Of a DNA stretch of 64,000 bases, positions 41,798 through 50,747 are shown in pieces. A program made the translations under genes and the position numbers. The stretch is from Massilia alkalitolerans DSM 17462. GTDB taxonomy: Bacteria > Pseudomonadota > Gammaproteobacteria > Burkholderiales > Burkholderiaceae_D. Location: NCBI RefSeq assembly GCF_000427785.1, contig NZ_ATYR01000013.1:89595-153594 (forward strand). Direction: 5' to 3'. The notes beneath the pieces were generated by a model that was not told where the DNA came from, ran no database searches, and worked only from the letters and a program-made list of their open reading frames with translations. Positions within the stretch are counted from its first letter, which is position 1; each line of letters begins with the position of its first letter.

Positions 41798-42382
41798 ATG
41801 CACGACGACGACCCCATCCGCATCCTCAAACAGGAAACCCTGGCCGACGATTACTGCGAGCTCAGGAAAGTTACTTTCATTCAGCGCCGCCGCGACGGCA
41901 GCGAGCGGGAAGAAACCCGCGAGGTCTATGCCAACAACGGCGGCACCGCCGTACTGCTCTACAACCGCGACAAGGGCACGGTCCTGCTCACGCGCCAGTT
42001 TCGGATCGGCGCGTACCTGGCCGGCCGCGACGGCTTCATGATCGAAGTCCCGGCCGGCAACCTGGACGACGCCGACCCGGCCGAGCAGGGACGCGCCGAG
42101 CTGTGCGAGGAAACCGGCTTTCGCGGCCACGGGCTGCGCAAGGTGATCGAATTCTTGCCGAACCCCTCGTCGTTGACGGAAACGGTGCATTGCTTCCTGG
42201 GCGAATACGGGGAGCGCGACCGCAAGGGTATAGGGGGCGGCAAGCAAGAGGAAGGCGAGGATATCGAAGTCCTCGAGATGGACGTCATGGAGGCCTTCAG
42301 GCAGGTGAAGGAAGGCGGCATCGTCGACGCCAAGACGGTGATCCTGCTGCAGTTCCTGCGCGAGGAGTTGCAGCGATCGTAG
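41798..42382 (+). CDS. nudK: GDP-mannose pyrophosphatase NudK-type Nudix hydrolase
   Basis: Nudix hydrolase of 194 residues. The Nudix region reads GNLDDADPAEQGRAELCEETGF, which deviates from the general Nudix box but has the length and order seen in NudK. Other NudK features are VLLTRQFR, the loop GGGKQEEGEDIEVLEMDV and the end IVDAKTVILLQFL. NudK splits GDP-mannose to GMP and mannose phosphate; ADP-ribose activity is an alternative. The start has GGAG upstream. The stop codon lies in a strong hairpin shared with the facing aminotransferase gene. Confidence 0.87.
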   Translation: MHDDDPIRILKQETLADDYCELRKVTFIQRRRDGSEREETREVYANNGGTAVLLYNRDKGTVLLTRQFRIGAYLAGRDGFMIEVPAGNLDDADPAEQGRAELCEETGFRGHGLRKVIEFLPNPSSLTETVHCFLGEYGERDRKGIGGGKQEEGEDIEVLEMDVMEAFRQVKEGGIVDAKTVILLQFLREELQRS

Positions 42383-42409
42383 GGTGGACGGCTATGCCGT
42401 CCACCCTAC
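42379..42409. terminator. Hairpin GTAGGGTGGACGGC-TAT-GCCGTCCACCCTAC (REP-like, bidirectional)
   Basis: Perfect 14-base arms around three bases, between two converging genes and overlapping the nudK stop. It shares the bounding words GTAGGGTG / CACCCTAC with the element at 32029-32143, which points to a dispersed repeat reused as a terminator. Confidence 0.7.
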
Positions 42410-42412
42410 AAT

Positions 42413-43249
42413 TCAGGTGGTTTCGGTAAACGCCAGGTACAGCTCGCGGGCACGGCGCGCCACCGGGCCGGCTTCGAGCGTGCGGTCCTCGTAGCGGGTG
42501 CACGGCGTCACCTTGCCGTAGTTGCCGGTACTGAAGATCTCGCGCGCCGACATCAGCTCCTCCGGCGCCACGCTGCGCTCTTCCACGTGCACGCCCTCCG
42601 ACGCCAGCAGCGCGATCACGCGCGCGCGGGTGATGCCGGCCAGGAAGGTGCCGTTCAGCTTCGGCGTCACCACAGCGCCATCCTCGGCCACGATGAACAG
42701 GTTCGAGGACGCGAACTCGGCGACATTGCCGTCGGCGTCGAGCATGATCGCCTGGTCGAAGCCGCGGGCCTTGGCCTCGCGCATGGCGCGGGTCGAGTTG
42801 GCATACAGGGCCGAGGCCTTGGCGTCGGTCGGCGCCATGTCCGGCTGCGGGCGACGCAGGGTCGACAGGCAGCTCGAGAAGCCGGTGAACGGCGGCAGCG
42901 GCGCGTCGAAGATCGTCAGGGCGAACTGGCTGGCCTCGGCCACCGGGATCAGGAAGCCCTCGGTGCCGAACACCAGCGGGCGGATATACAGCTCGGCGTC
43001 AGGCGGGAACTTGGCCACGCCTTCGCGCACCAGGGTTTCCATCTCGTCCACGCTCAAAGGGCAGCGCAGGCCCAGCTTCTCGCTCGATGCGATCACGCGC
43101 TCCAGGTGCGGGCGCAGGTCGGGCAGCTTGCCGCGCATGGCGCGCGCGCCGTCGAAGACGGAGGAGCCCAGCCACAGGCTGTGGTCCATCGCGCCGTACA
43201 GCGGCACATTTCCTTCAGTCCATTGTCCGTTGAAATAAGTCAGGTACAT
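42413..43249 (-). CDS. Branched-chain amino acid aminotransferase (class IV)
   Basis: PLP-dependent enzyme of 278 residues that moves the amino group between branched-chain amino acids and 2-oxoglutarate. The fold-type IV pattern is clear: FDGARAM near the N-terminus, the PLP lysine in DAKASALYANS, EFASSNLFIV, and STGNYGKVTPCTRYEDR. The subclass is close to IlvE-like enzymes, though D-amino acid or 4-amino-4-deoxychorismate lyase functions exist in the fold. GAGG precedes the start. It faces nudK across a hairpin. Confidence 0.85.
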   Translation of the reverse strand: MYLTYFNGQWTEGNVPLYGAMDHSLWLGSSVFDGARAMRGKLPDLRPHLERVIASSEKLGLRCPLSVDEMETLVREGVAKFPPDAELYIRPLVFGTEGFLIPVAEASQFALTIFDAPLPPFTGFSSCLSTLRRPQPDMAPTDAKASALYANSTRAMREAKARGFDQAIMLDADGNVAEFASSNLFIVAEDGAVVTPKLNGTFLAGITRARVIALLASEGVHVEERSVAPEELMSAREIFSTGNYGKVTPCTRYEDRTLEAGPVARRARELYLAFTETT

Positions 43250-43375
43250 GCATGCCTCGATTTACATTGATACAGCCCGTCAGTGTAACGCTTTCAGCGG
43301 GTTCATTGTTCGGTGGCGAACCATGAAGTGGCTTTGCCTCGCGTACACTATGGCTTTCCAGTATCAACATTGCCC

Positions 43376-45490
43376 ATGCTCGCCATTCTCGAACGGATCA
43401 ACCCCGACAGCGACCACATCGACCTGCTGGTCGACCTGGTCGATTGCCTGCGCCCGCGTAATCGCTGGGTCTGGCAAAAGGCGGACGATCCGGCGCAAAA
43501 CGTGCGCACGCTAACCCAGCTGCTCAAGGGCAATCCGTCGCAGGCCTGGGCGCTGCGGCGCTACCTCACGACCATGCTGGAACGGCGCCGCCATACCAGC
43601 CTGTACAGCGACATCGGCATCCTCTCGAACGATGGTTTCGTCACCGAACTGAAGCGGCGCGTCACCTACCGCTTCCTGCCGCCGGCGCTCAACGACCTGT
43701 ACCTGTCGGACGCGCTCGACCAGGTGCTGTACGACGAGGACGACCACCAGTGGATCTGCATGGTGCCGACCGCCGACTGGATGGAGCTGTTCGACGTCAT
43801 CGCCAACGCCCCGCCCCCGCAGGATGCGACCCCGGACCGGGCCCGCTACGTCACCCTGATGGGCCTGCTGGACGCGATCCGCACCCTGTCCTGCCGCATC
43901 TGCGCCCTGGGCCTGGAGCCGCGCCTGATCCACAGCTACAGCGAGATCGAGGATTTCGACTCGCCCTTCCTGATGCAGAACATCGAGGTCAACCGCTACC
44001 TCGACGAATACGCGCGCTACCTGGACGGCAAGATCGAACAGCCGGAAGACGCGCGCCACCTGCTGGTGATGCTCGACCAGTGCGAAGAGGTGGTGCTCAA
44101 GATCCGCCGCGGCGCCCAGTCGACCGGCACCAGCGTGGCGCTGACCTACCTGCTGGTGGCCTTGCACCAGAGCATCGACCGGCTGCACAAGCTGCTCTAC
44201 CTGGTGGACCTCAGCGGCTCGTTGCCGAGCGCGCCGAGCGTGGACCTGGTGGCGGTGGCCAGCCGCGCCGCCAACCCGGAGCGACCGGAAGCGAGCGGCC
44301 GCCGCCTGGCGGCCGTGGCGCTGGCGGAAGAACTGATCGCGGCGCACAACGCCAAGTACCGTGTTCGCGGCCTGCTGCGCGACAACGTCGACCTGCTGGC
44401 CCGCAACGTCACCGAGAACGCCAGCCGCACCGGCGAACACTACATCGCCGAAACCCGGCGCGACCTGCGCCACATGTTCGTGGCGGCCTCGGGCGCCGGC
44501 TTCATCGTCGGCTTCATGGCCATGTTCAAGATCATGCTGGGCTACCTGCACACCGCGCCCCTGGTCGAGGCCTTCCTGTTCAGCATGAACTACTCGCTGG
44601 GCTTCATCCTCATCTACATCCTGCACTTCACGGTGGCGACCAAGCAGCCGGCCATGACCGCGCAGCACATCGCCGCCTCGCTGCAGCGCGCCGACAACGG
44701 ACGCGGGCTGGACGTGGACAGCCTGGCGGACCTTGTCACCAAGGTCTTCCGTACCCAGATAGTAGCCGTGCTCGGCAACGTGCTGCTGGCCTTCCCGGTG
44801 GCCTGGGCGATCGCGATCGGCTACAAGGCGATCAACGGCAACCACATCGTCGACCCGGTCAAGGCGCACCACCTGCTGATGGACATCGATCCGGTCCACA
44901 GCCTGGCCCTGTTCTATGCGGCGATCGCCGGCGTCTGGCTGTTCCTGGCGGGCCTGATCTCGGGCTACTACGACAACAAGGCGCTGTACACCCGCATGGG
45001 CCAGCGCGTGCGCCAGCTGCGCCGCCTGCGCCGCCTGCTGGGCGAGGAGCGCCTCGGCCGCTTCGCTGGCTATATCGAGGATAACCTGGGAGGCCTGATG
45101 GGTAACTTCTTCTTCGGCTTGATGCTCGGGATGACCGGCACGATCGGCTTCCTGCTCGGCCTGCCCCTCGACATCCGCCACGTCACCTTCTCGACCGCAA
45201 ACCTGGCCACCGCCCTCGTCGGCCTGGATTACCACGTGCCGCTCGAGGTGGTGGTCAATGCCGCCTCCGGCGTGCTGCTGATCGGCGCGGTCAACCTGCT
45301 GGTCAGCTTCGGCCTGGCCTTGTGGGTGGCGATGCGCGCCCGCAAGATCCGCTTCAAGCGCGGCATCCTGCTGATCCAGGCGCTGGGCCGCCACCTGATC
45401 GCCGCGCCCATCGATTTCTTCCTCGGCCCCAAGCAGCAGCCGATCAGCCGCGACTCCAGCAGTGAACTCATCATGAGGGACACGAAATGA
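43376..45490 (+). CDS. Gcr-type 'site-specific recombinase' family membrane protein
   Basis: Large protein of 704 residues. The N-terminal 360 residues are soluble and helical. From about 365 there are roughly seven membrane segments, including VAASGAGFIVGFMAMFKIML and LFYAAIAGVWLFLAGLISGYY. The family is named site-specific recombinase after neisserial Gcr, but no recombinase catalytic motif is visible, and the many membrane helices argue for an envelope role. Its stop overlaps the start of a phospholipase-D lipoprotein gene (ATGA). The start MLAILERINPD was chosen as the family N-terminus. Confidence 0.83.
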   Translation: MLAILERINPDSDHIDLLVDLVDCLRPRNRWVWQKADDPAQNVRTLTQLLKGNPSQAWALRRYLTTMLERRRHTSLYSDIGILSNDGFVTELKRRVTYRFLPPALNDLYLSDALDQVLYDEDDHQWICMVPTADWMELFDVIANAPPPQDATPDRARYVTLMGLLDAIRTLSCRICALGLEPRLIHSYSEIEDFDSPFLMQNIEVNRYLDEYARYLDGKIEQPEDARHLLVMLDQCEEVVLKIRRGAQSTGTSVALTYLLVALHQSIDRLHKLLYLVDLSGSLPSAPSVDLVAVASRAANPERPEASGRRLAAVALAEELIAAHNAKYRVRGLLRDNVDLLARNVTENASRTGEHYIAETRRDLRHMFVAASGAGFIVGFMAMFKIMLGYLHTAPLVEAFLFSMNYSLGFILIYILHFTVATKQPAMTAQHIAASLQRADNGRGLDVDSLADLVTKVFRTQIVAVLGNVLLAFPVAWAIAIGYKAINGNHIVDPVKAHHLLMDIDPVHSLALFYAAIAGVWLFLAGLISGYYDNKALYTRMGQRVRQLRRLRRLLGEERLGRFAGYIEDNLGGLMGNFFFGLMLGMTGTIGFLLGLPLDIRHVTFSTANLATALVGLDYHVPLEVVVNAASGVLLIGAVNLLVSFGLALWVAMRARKIRFKRGILLIQALGRHLIAAPIDFFLGPKQQPISRDSSSELIMRDTK

Positions 45491-46875
45491 ACAACAAGCG
45501 CCTGACTTCCTTCCTGGCCTTCCTGGCTTTCGTCTGCGTGGTCGCTTCGTGCAAGTCGCTGCCCGATGCCGAGTCCCTACCCGCGGATCCGGCCAAGGCG
45601 ACGCCGGCGGTGGCCACGCCGCGCGGCATGCTGGACAACAAACAGGCAGCCCAGCTGCTGCGCAAGCGCTGGGCCAATGCCTCGCCCGACCTCAAGCAGC
45701 TGGCGGTGCTGGAAGAACAGGCCACCGGTGCGCCGCTCATCCCCGGCAACAAGGTGACGCTGCTGTTCGACGGCCCCGCCACCATGCGCGAAATGATGGC
45801 CGCGGCGCGCGACGCCACATCCTCGATCAACCTCGAGACCTACATCTTCGATCGCGACCCGATCGGCATGCAGTTCGCCGAACTGCTGATGGAAAAGCGG
45901 CGCCAGGGCGTGATCGTCAACATCATCGCCGACGGCGTCGGCACCCTGGCAACTCCCAAGGAGTTCTTCGAGCGCCTGCGCGGCGCCGGCGTCAACGTGG
46001 TGATCTTCAACCCGGTCAATCCGCTGCAGCGCCCCGGCGCCTGGCAGCTGAACAACCGCGACCACCGCAAGATCATGGTGGTGGACGGCCGCATCGGGTT
46101 CACCGGCGGCATCAACATCAGCGAGACCTATGCCAACAGTTCGCTGTTCCGCTCGCGCAAGAAGCCCGAGACGGTCGATGCCGAGCAGGTCGGCTGGCGC
46201 GACACCCACATCCGGATCGAAGGCCCGGCGGTGGCCGCGCTGCAGTACGCCTTCATCGACAACTGGGTGCACCAGGATGCCGGCGAGCTGCCGCCCGCCG
46301 AATACTTCCCGCGCCTGGCCCCGGCCGGCGACAAGGTGATGCGGGTGCTGGCCACCTCGCCGGACCGCGATTCGGAAATCTACAAGTCGCTGATGGTGGC
46401 CATGAACGAGGCCAAGAAGTCGATCCACATCACCTCGGCCTATTTCGTGCCGGACCGGCAGATCGTCGATTCGCTGGTCGCGGCGGCCAAGCGCGGCGTG
46501 GACGTGAAGCTGGTGTTGCCGGGCGTGTCCGACCATGACCTGATCATGTATGCCGGCCAGGCCTTCTACGACGAACTGCTGGCGGGCGGCGTCAAGATCT
46601 ACCAGCTGCAGGTGGCGGTGCTGCACGCAAAGACGGCGGTGATCGACGGGATCTGGTCGACCATCGGCTCGGCCAACATCGACCGCCGCAGCTTCATCCA
46701 CAACTACGAGCTGAACGTGGTGGTGCTGGACCCGGCCTTCGGCAAGGACATGGAAGCCGCCTTCAACGAAGACCTGCGCAGCTCCAAGGAAGTCACGCTG
46801 GACCAGTGGCGCGACCGGCCGTGGAAGGACCGCCTGCGCGAATTCATCGGGCGGCTGGCCGAGTACTGGATCTGA
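45487..46875 (+). CDS. Phospholipase D / cardiolipin synthase-like lipoprotein
   Basis: Protein of 462 residues with two HKD motifs: DHRKIMVVDGRIGFTGG near 195 and LHAKTAVIDGIWSTIGS near 380. These make the catalytic pair used to form or cut phosphodiesters in lipids. The N-terminus has a signal peptide with a possible lipobox, VVASC, so it may be a lipoprotein, unlike standard cardiolipin synthases with two N-terminal membrane helices. It is translationally coupled to the Gcr-type gene, which suggests a lipid-related job for both. Confidence 0.9.
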   Translation: MNNKRLTSFLAFLAFVCVVASCKSLPDAESLPADPAKATPAVATPRGMLDNKQAAQLLRKRWANASPDLKQLAVLEEQATGAPLIPGNKVTLLFDGPATMREMMAAARDATSSINLETYIFDRDPIGMQFAELLMEKRRQGVIVNIIADGVGTLATPKEFFERLRGAGVNVVIFNPVNPLQRPGAWQLNNRDHRKIMVVDGRIGFTGGINISETYANSSLFRSRKKPETVDAEQVGWRDTHIRIEGPAVAALQYAFIDNWVHQDAGELPPAEYFPRLAPAGDKVMRVLATSPDRDSEIYKSLMVAMNEAKKSIHITSAYFVPDRQIVDSLVAAAKRGVDVKLVLPGVSDHDLIMYAGQAFYDELLAGGVKIYQLQVAVLHAKTAVIDGIWSTIGSANIDRRSFIHNYELNVVVLDPAFGKDMEAAFNEDLRSSKEVTLDQWRDRPWKDRLREFIGRLAEYWI

Positions 46876-46881
46876 TGTTCA

Positions 46882-47718
46882 TCACAGCCCCGCCGCCATC
46901 AGGCCATCGATGTGCGGCGTCCACACACTGCCCGTGCGCATGAACTTCTCGGTGGCCATCACCTCGAAGTGGCCGTGCACCACGTCCCAGCCGTAGCGGT
47001 CGATCTCGACCTTCTGCGCCTCCACCCGCAGCACATTGAACGAGTTCACCTCGCCCCGCCCCCGGGTCGAGGTGGCCGTCCCGGCCTGCACCACCAGCGC
47101 CGCGTACTCGCTCAGCTGGTAGCGCGCCGCCGTGCTGCCCGCGTGGCTGGCGTGCATGTGCCCGCCCATCAGGATGTCCACCCCGCACTCGGAGAATGCC
47201 TGCATGGCGCGCGGCGCCCGGTTCACCAGGTCGCGTTCCTCGAAGTGGTCGGGCAAGTCGAAGGGATGGTGGGCCACGATGATGCGCGTGACGTCCGGCG
47301 GGACGTCCGCCAGCTGCTGGCGCACCACGGCTAGCTGGTCGCGGCTGACCTTGCCGTCCTTGATGGTGAAGGAACGCGCCGTGTTGACGCCCACCACGGC
47401 AATCTCCTCGTCGAGGTAGAAGGGATCCAGATCGTCGGTGATGTAGCGCCGGTAGCGCGCAAGCGGCTTCACGAAGCGGTGGAACACGTTGTACAGCGAG
47501 ATGTCATGGTTGCCCGGCACGATGATCTGCGGGCCCGGCAGCGTGTCGAGATAGGCGCGCGCCTCTTCGAACTGTTCCGGCCTGGCGCGCTGGGTCAGGT
47601 CGCCCGAGACCACCAGCACGTCCGGGGCGATCCGTTCGATCAGTTCACCCAATGGCGCCAGCAGGCTGTGATCAACGCGGCCGAAATGCAGGTCCGACAG
47701 GTGTACGAGAGTGCGCAT
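46882..47718 (-). CDS. Calcineurin-like metallophosphoesterase
   Basis: Metallophosphoesterase of 278 residues with all five family motifs: DLHFG, GDLTQRA, GNHD, the histidine in VAHHPFDLP and GGHMHASH. It should use two metal ions to cut a phosphodiester or phosphomonoester; cyclic nucleotides and phospholipid headgroups are options. It has no signal peptide, so it is cytoplasmic. The PAP2 phosphatase gene lies 25 bases upstream on the same strand, so they probably form an operon. Confidence 0.92.
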   Translation of the reverse strand: MRTLVHLSDLHFGRVDHSLLAPLGELIERIAPDVLVVSGDLTQRARPEQFEEARAYLDTLPGPQIIVPGNHDISLYNVFHRFVKPLARYRRYITDDLDPFYLDEEIAVVGVNTARSFTIKDGKVSRDQLAVVRQQLADVPPDVTRIIVAHHPFDLPDHFEERDLVNRAPRAMQAFSECGVDILMGGHMHASHAGSTAARYQLSEYAALVVQAGTATSTRGRGEVNSFNVLRVEAQKVEIDRYGWDVVHGHFEVMATEKFMRTGSVWTPHIDGLMAAGL

Positions 47719-47743
47719 CCTTTTCCCCGGGTTGGTCTTCTAT

Positions 47744-48496
47744 TCAGATGTCCTGCGGCGCCACCGGCCGGCCGGCAAGCCGCTCGCGCGCCCGGCGGCG
47801 CCGGTTGAAGGTGGCGGCGCCGGTGATGCAGATCGCCAGCCAGCCGCAACCCTCGGCCGCCGCAGCCAGCACGTCGGACAAATAATGGACTCCAAGATAC
47901 ATTCTCGAGAACGCGACCGTCGCCACCATGGCCAGCGCCAGCACGAAGGGCAGCACCCTGCCCCACCAGGAACGCGCCTGGCGTGCCGCATAGCAGGCGA
48001 GGAAGCCGTACAGCACCGTCGCACCCATCGCATGGCCGCTGGGGAAGCTGTAGGTACTCAGTTCCAGCAAGGGCTCGACGAAATGCGGCCGCGCGCGCTC
48101 GAAGGTGTGCTTTAGCAGCACGTTGAGGATCTGGCCGCCCGGCACGCTGGCGACCAGCGCCAGCGTCCAGTAGCGGTGTCCGCGCCGGTACAGCCAGATG
48201 CCGGCCAGCAGGGCCATGGCCAGGATGCCGGGCGTGCTGTGCATGTGGGTGACGACCATCAGGAAGGCGCGCAGGCCCTCGTTGGCGCGCGCGTGGGCGT
48301 GCAGCCAGTTGGCCACTTCGACATCGAGCTGGGTGATCGGGGCGCCGGCGACCACGGCGCCGGCCATGTGCGCAAAGATCGCGGTCGCCAGCAGGAGCAT
48401 CGCCACGCCGGCGGTCAGGTGCAGGCCGTACTCCCCTTCGGCGGAAAAACGGGCGGCCGCAAAGCGGTGGAGTCGGGGAAGAATCTGGTTCGTCAT
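47744..48496 (-). CDS. PAP2-family membrane phosphatase
   Basis: Integral membrane phosphatase of 250 residues with the three PAP2 motifs: KHTFERARP, PSGHA and SRMYLGVHYLSD. It has about six membrane segments, so the active site faces the periplasm. Likely substrates are undecaprenyl pyrophosphate, phosphatidic acid or similar lipids. The start MTNQILPRL is used; the frame extends upstream into a region that holds two LexA boxes at 48571-48607. Those sites lie 75-111 bases upstream and could affect this gene too, though they are closer to the promoter of the small gene at 48659. Confidence 0.9.
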   Translation of the reverse strand: MTNQILPRLHRFAAARFSAEGEYGLHLTAGVAMLLLATAIFAHMAGAVVAGAPITQLDVEVANWLHAHARANEGLRAFLMVVTHMHSTPGILAMALLAGIWLYRRGHRYWTLALVASVPGGQILNVLLKHTFERARPHFVEPLLELSTYSFPSGHAMGATVLYGFLACYAARQARSWWGRVLPFVLALAMVATVAFSRMYLGVHYLSDVLAAAAEGCGWLAICITGAATFNRRRRARERLAGRPVAPQDI

Positions 48497-48570
48497 GCCT
48501 GGTTCGGGTGTTTTCGCGGATGAGCTTCCATATGTGGGGTCTTGGCGAAAAAACCACAACAATAAAAATT

Positions 48571-48590
48571 TACTGTATATCCACCCAGTA
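48571..48590 (+). promoter_or_regulatory. LexA (SOS) box 1
   Basis: CTGTATATCCACCCAG with flanking TA on each side gives TACTG-N10-CAGTA, both half-site ends intact. It matches the classical SOS consensus at 16 of 20 positions. It lies 69 bases before the start of the 70-residue protein. Confidence 0.75.
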
Positions 48591-48591
48591 C

Positions 48592-48607
48592 CTGTGGATT
48601 TATACAG
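48592..48607 (+). promoter_or_regulatory. LexA (SOS) box 2 overlapping the promoter
   Basis: CTGTGGATTTATACAG fits the strict core CTGT-N8-ACAG. Its centre is 19 bases from that of box 1, so two LexA dimers could bind in tandem. The -10-like TATGAT follows at 48612-48617, so bound LexA would cover the promoter. Confidence 0.75.
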
Positions 48608-48658
48608 TGGTTATGATATTCTTTACTCACTTCAACGATTTTAATAAAAGGAAACACC

Positions 48659-48871
48659 ATGACCACTCTGAACAACAACTTCGGCCTGGAATATGCACCT
48701 GTCCCTTTTATGGTCCGTCTCGGCCGTCGCGAACTCCTGATCACCCGTGATTTCCGCAAGCGCTTCTACGCGGTGAACCCGATCATCGAATGCGATACCG
48801 GCATCGAGGCGGGTCATCTGGAAATCCTGATCTTCAAGCGCTGGCTGCTCATCCTGTCGAAGGCGCATTAA
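48659..48871 (+). CDS. Putative SOS-regulated 70-residue protein of unknown function
   Basis: Protein of 70 residues starting MTTLNNNFGLEY, with a basic middle (VRLGRRELLITRDFRKRFYAV), an acidic turn (IIECDTGIEAGHLE) and a hydrophobic, basic end (ILIFKRWLLILSKAH). There is no signal peptide and no known motif. AAAGGAAAC is the ribosome site. Two tandem LexA boxes and a TATGAT -10 lie upstream, so it should be induced by DNA damage. Small SOS proteins often inhibit division or tune recombinases, but nothing here identifies the target. The surroundings are AT-rich for this genome. Confidence 0.75.
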   Translation: MTTLNNNFGLEYAPVPFMVRLGRRELLITRDFRKRFYAVNPIIECDTGIEAGHLEILIFKRWLLILSKAH

Positions 48872-48963
48872 AAAACCGCATATTGTTAAGCGAATAAATT
48901 CGTTCCTTCAGGGGGAACTGAGCCGTAAGCTGAAGGCTCCAAACTGCCCTCTGAAAGAACAAC

Positions 48964-49980
48964 ATGCTTCGCAAAACCTTCCTGCATTCGCTGGCTGCCC
49001 TCACCCTGGCGGCGCCGCTCGTGACCCCGGCGACGGTCTTCGCTGCCGACGTCACCCTGCTCAACGTGTCCTACGACCCGACCCGCGAGCTGTACCAGGA
49101 CATCGATGCCGCCTTCGCCCGCCAATGGAAGGCGAAGACCGGCGACAAGGTCACGGTCAAGCAATCGCACGGCGGTTCGGGCAAGCAGGCGCGCGCCGTT
49201 ATCGACGGCCTGTCGGCCGACGTCGTCACGCTGGCGCTGGCTTACGACATCGATGCTATCAGCGAAAAAGGATTGATTGCGCCCGACTGGCAGAAGCGCC
49301 TGGCTTACCGCAGCTCGCCCTACACCTCAACCATCGTGTTCCTGGTGCGCAAGGGTAATCCGAAAAAGATCCGCGACTGGGGCGACCTCGTCAAGCCGGG
49401 CGTGGCGGTGATCACGCCGAACCCGAAGACCTCGGGCGGCGCGCGCTGGAATCACCTGGCGGCCTACGGCTACGCGCTGCGCCAGCCGGGCGGCTCCCCT
49501 GCCACCGCCAAGGATTACCTGGCCAAGCTGTACAAGAACGTGCCGGTGCTCGACTCGGGCGCGCGCGGCGCTACCACCACTTTTGTCGAACGCGGCATCG
49601 GCGACGTGCTGCTGGCCTGGGAAAACGAAGCCCTGCTGGCCCTGCGCGAGCTCGGTCCGGACAAGTTCGAGATCGTGGCGCCGTCGATCAGCATCCTGGC
49701 CGAACCGCCGGTGGCCGTGGTCGACAAGAACGTCGACAAGAAAGGCACCCGCAAGGTGGCGCAGGCCTACCTCGAGTTCCTGTACACCGATGAAGCACAG
49801 GACATCGTCGCCAAGAACTACTACCGTCCGGCGGTGGACAAGTTCGCCAAGAAGTATGCCTCGCAGTTCCCGAACGTGAAGCTGTTCCCGATCACCGAGC
49901 TGGGTGGCTGGGCGCAGGCGCAGAAGGCACACTTCGCGGATGGCGGGCTGTTCGACCAGATCTACGCGCCGGGCAAATAA
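48964..49980 (+). CDS. sbp: Sulfate/thiosulfate ABC-transporter substrate-binding protein
   Basis: Periplasmic binding protein of 338 residues with a signal peptide ending TVFAAD. Family segments include [68 protein letters not shown] and [11 protein letters not shown], which line the sulfate site. The permease and ATPase genes (cysT, cysW, cysA) are not in the window, so it is an orphan subunit here. Upstream, CGAAT-AA-ATTCG (about 48892) might be a regulator site. A terminator follows. Confidence 0.92.
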   Translation: MLRKTFLHSLAALTLAAPLVTPATVFAADVTLLNVSYDPTRELYQDIDAAFARQWKAKTGDKVTVKQSHGGSGKQARAVIDGLSADVVTLALAYDIDAISEKGLIAPDWQKRLAYRSSPYTSTIVFLVRKGNPKKIRDWGDLVKPGVAVITPNPKTSGGARWNHLAAYGYALRQPGGSPATAKDYLAKLYKNVPVLDSGARGATTTFVERGIGDVLLAWENEALLALRELGPDKFEIVAPSISILAEPPVAVVDKNVDKKGTRKVAQAYLEFLYTDEAQDIVAKNYYRPAVDKFAKKYASQFPNVKLFPITELGGWAQAQKAHFADGGLFDQIYAPGK

Positions 49981-50001
49981 GCAGGGCCTGGCTCTACCAG
50001 C

Positions 50002-50030
50002 GGGCGCCGCGGGACGGCGCCCTTTCCTTT
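50002..50030 (+). terminator. Rho-independent terminator of sbp
   Basis: Stem GGGCGCCG / CGGCGCCC with a 5-base loop, then TTTCCTTT. Confidence 0.85.
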
Positions 50031-50035
50031 CAAGT

Positions 50036-50506
50036 CTAGGCTGTCGCGGCCTTCCACATCGGACCGGATTCCTGCAGGCCGCAATAGGCGGCAATCTGCC
50101 TGGCCCTGACCCTGGCGATATCCTCGTCGAGCCCGGCGCCGAAGCGGTAGGTGCCATCAAGGGTTTCGATCTCGATCAATCCGTTCCCGATTCCCATCGC
50201 AATCTCCTTGCCCTCGGCAGAGTACGAGCCCAGCGCCGGCATTGGCGCGACGCGCACCGCGCGCACGCGGCCTGCGACCAGCGCCAGCACGTCCTCATCT
50301 TCGAGCGCCCACGCTTCGGCCTTGTCGCGATAGACCAGGAGCTCGTCCCGCACGAAGAGGTTGCGATGCAGAATCGCATACAAGAAAGTCGCCATCAGCA
50401 CCAGCACCCATACCTTGAACCAGGAAAAACGTTCCGGCGGGCCGTTGAACAGCTGAAGCGCCATGAACGCCAGCATGGCCAGGCCGGCGCAGGACACGGC
50501 GATCAT
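50036..50506 (-). CDS. Hypothetical membrane protein with two N-terminal helices
   Basis: Protein of 156 residues. Two hydrophobic helices lie near the N-terminus (about 2-19 and 30-48). The soluble C-terminal part is rich in beta-type segments (LLVYRDKAEAWALEDEDVLALV, IGNGLIEIETLDGTYRFGAGLDED) like membrane-anchored PH-type proteins. GAGGAAG 7 bases upstream of the ATG at 50506 decides the start; a start at 50578 would add 24 polar residues but lacks a ribosome site. I cannot assign a function. It faces sbp across a terminator. Confidence 0.72.
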   Translation of the reverse strand: MIAVSCAGLAMLAFMALQLFNGPPERFSWFKVWVLVLMATFLYAILHRNLFVRDELLVYRDKAEAWALEDEDVLALVAGRVRAVRVAPMPALGSYSAEGKEIAMGIGNGLIEIETLDGTYRFGAGLDEDIARVRARQIAAYCGLQESGPMWKAATA

Positions 50507-50747
50507 CGGGGGCTTCCTCGACGGTGGGCAGACGATGTGCAGGGGTTCCGGAGTCGAAGGAGAGGGATATGCGGTCATGTTCGCGGTTCGTTGGAGTCGC
50601 CGACACTCTAGGAAGAAAATATCTTCAAGGCAAGCGAAAACGCCAAATTACCCAGCCGGGCTAGCATGGTGGCCGTTCATTAACGGCCTGTCCTGCGGCC
50701 GAGCGCCGCGGACAGTCCTCTTCACCCACTTGAAAAGGACGTACGTC

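Noticed and set aside
43511..45394. Open frame of 627 codons opposite the Gcr-type gene
   Set aside because: Same GC-driven shadow pattern (many Gln, His, Val, Asp), no recognisable domain.
43376..45490. Mobile element suggested by the name site-specific recombinase
   Set aside because: The protein has many membrane helices and no tyrosine or serine recombinase motif; no attachment sites or cargo are seen.
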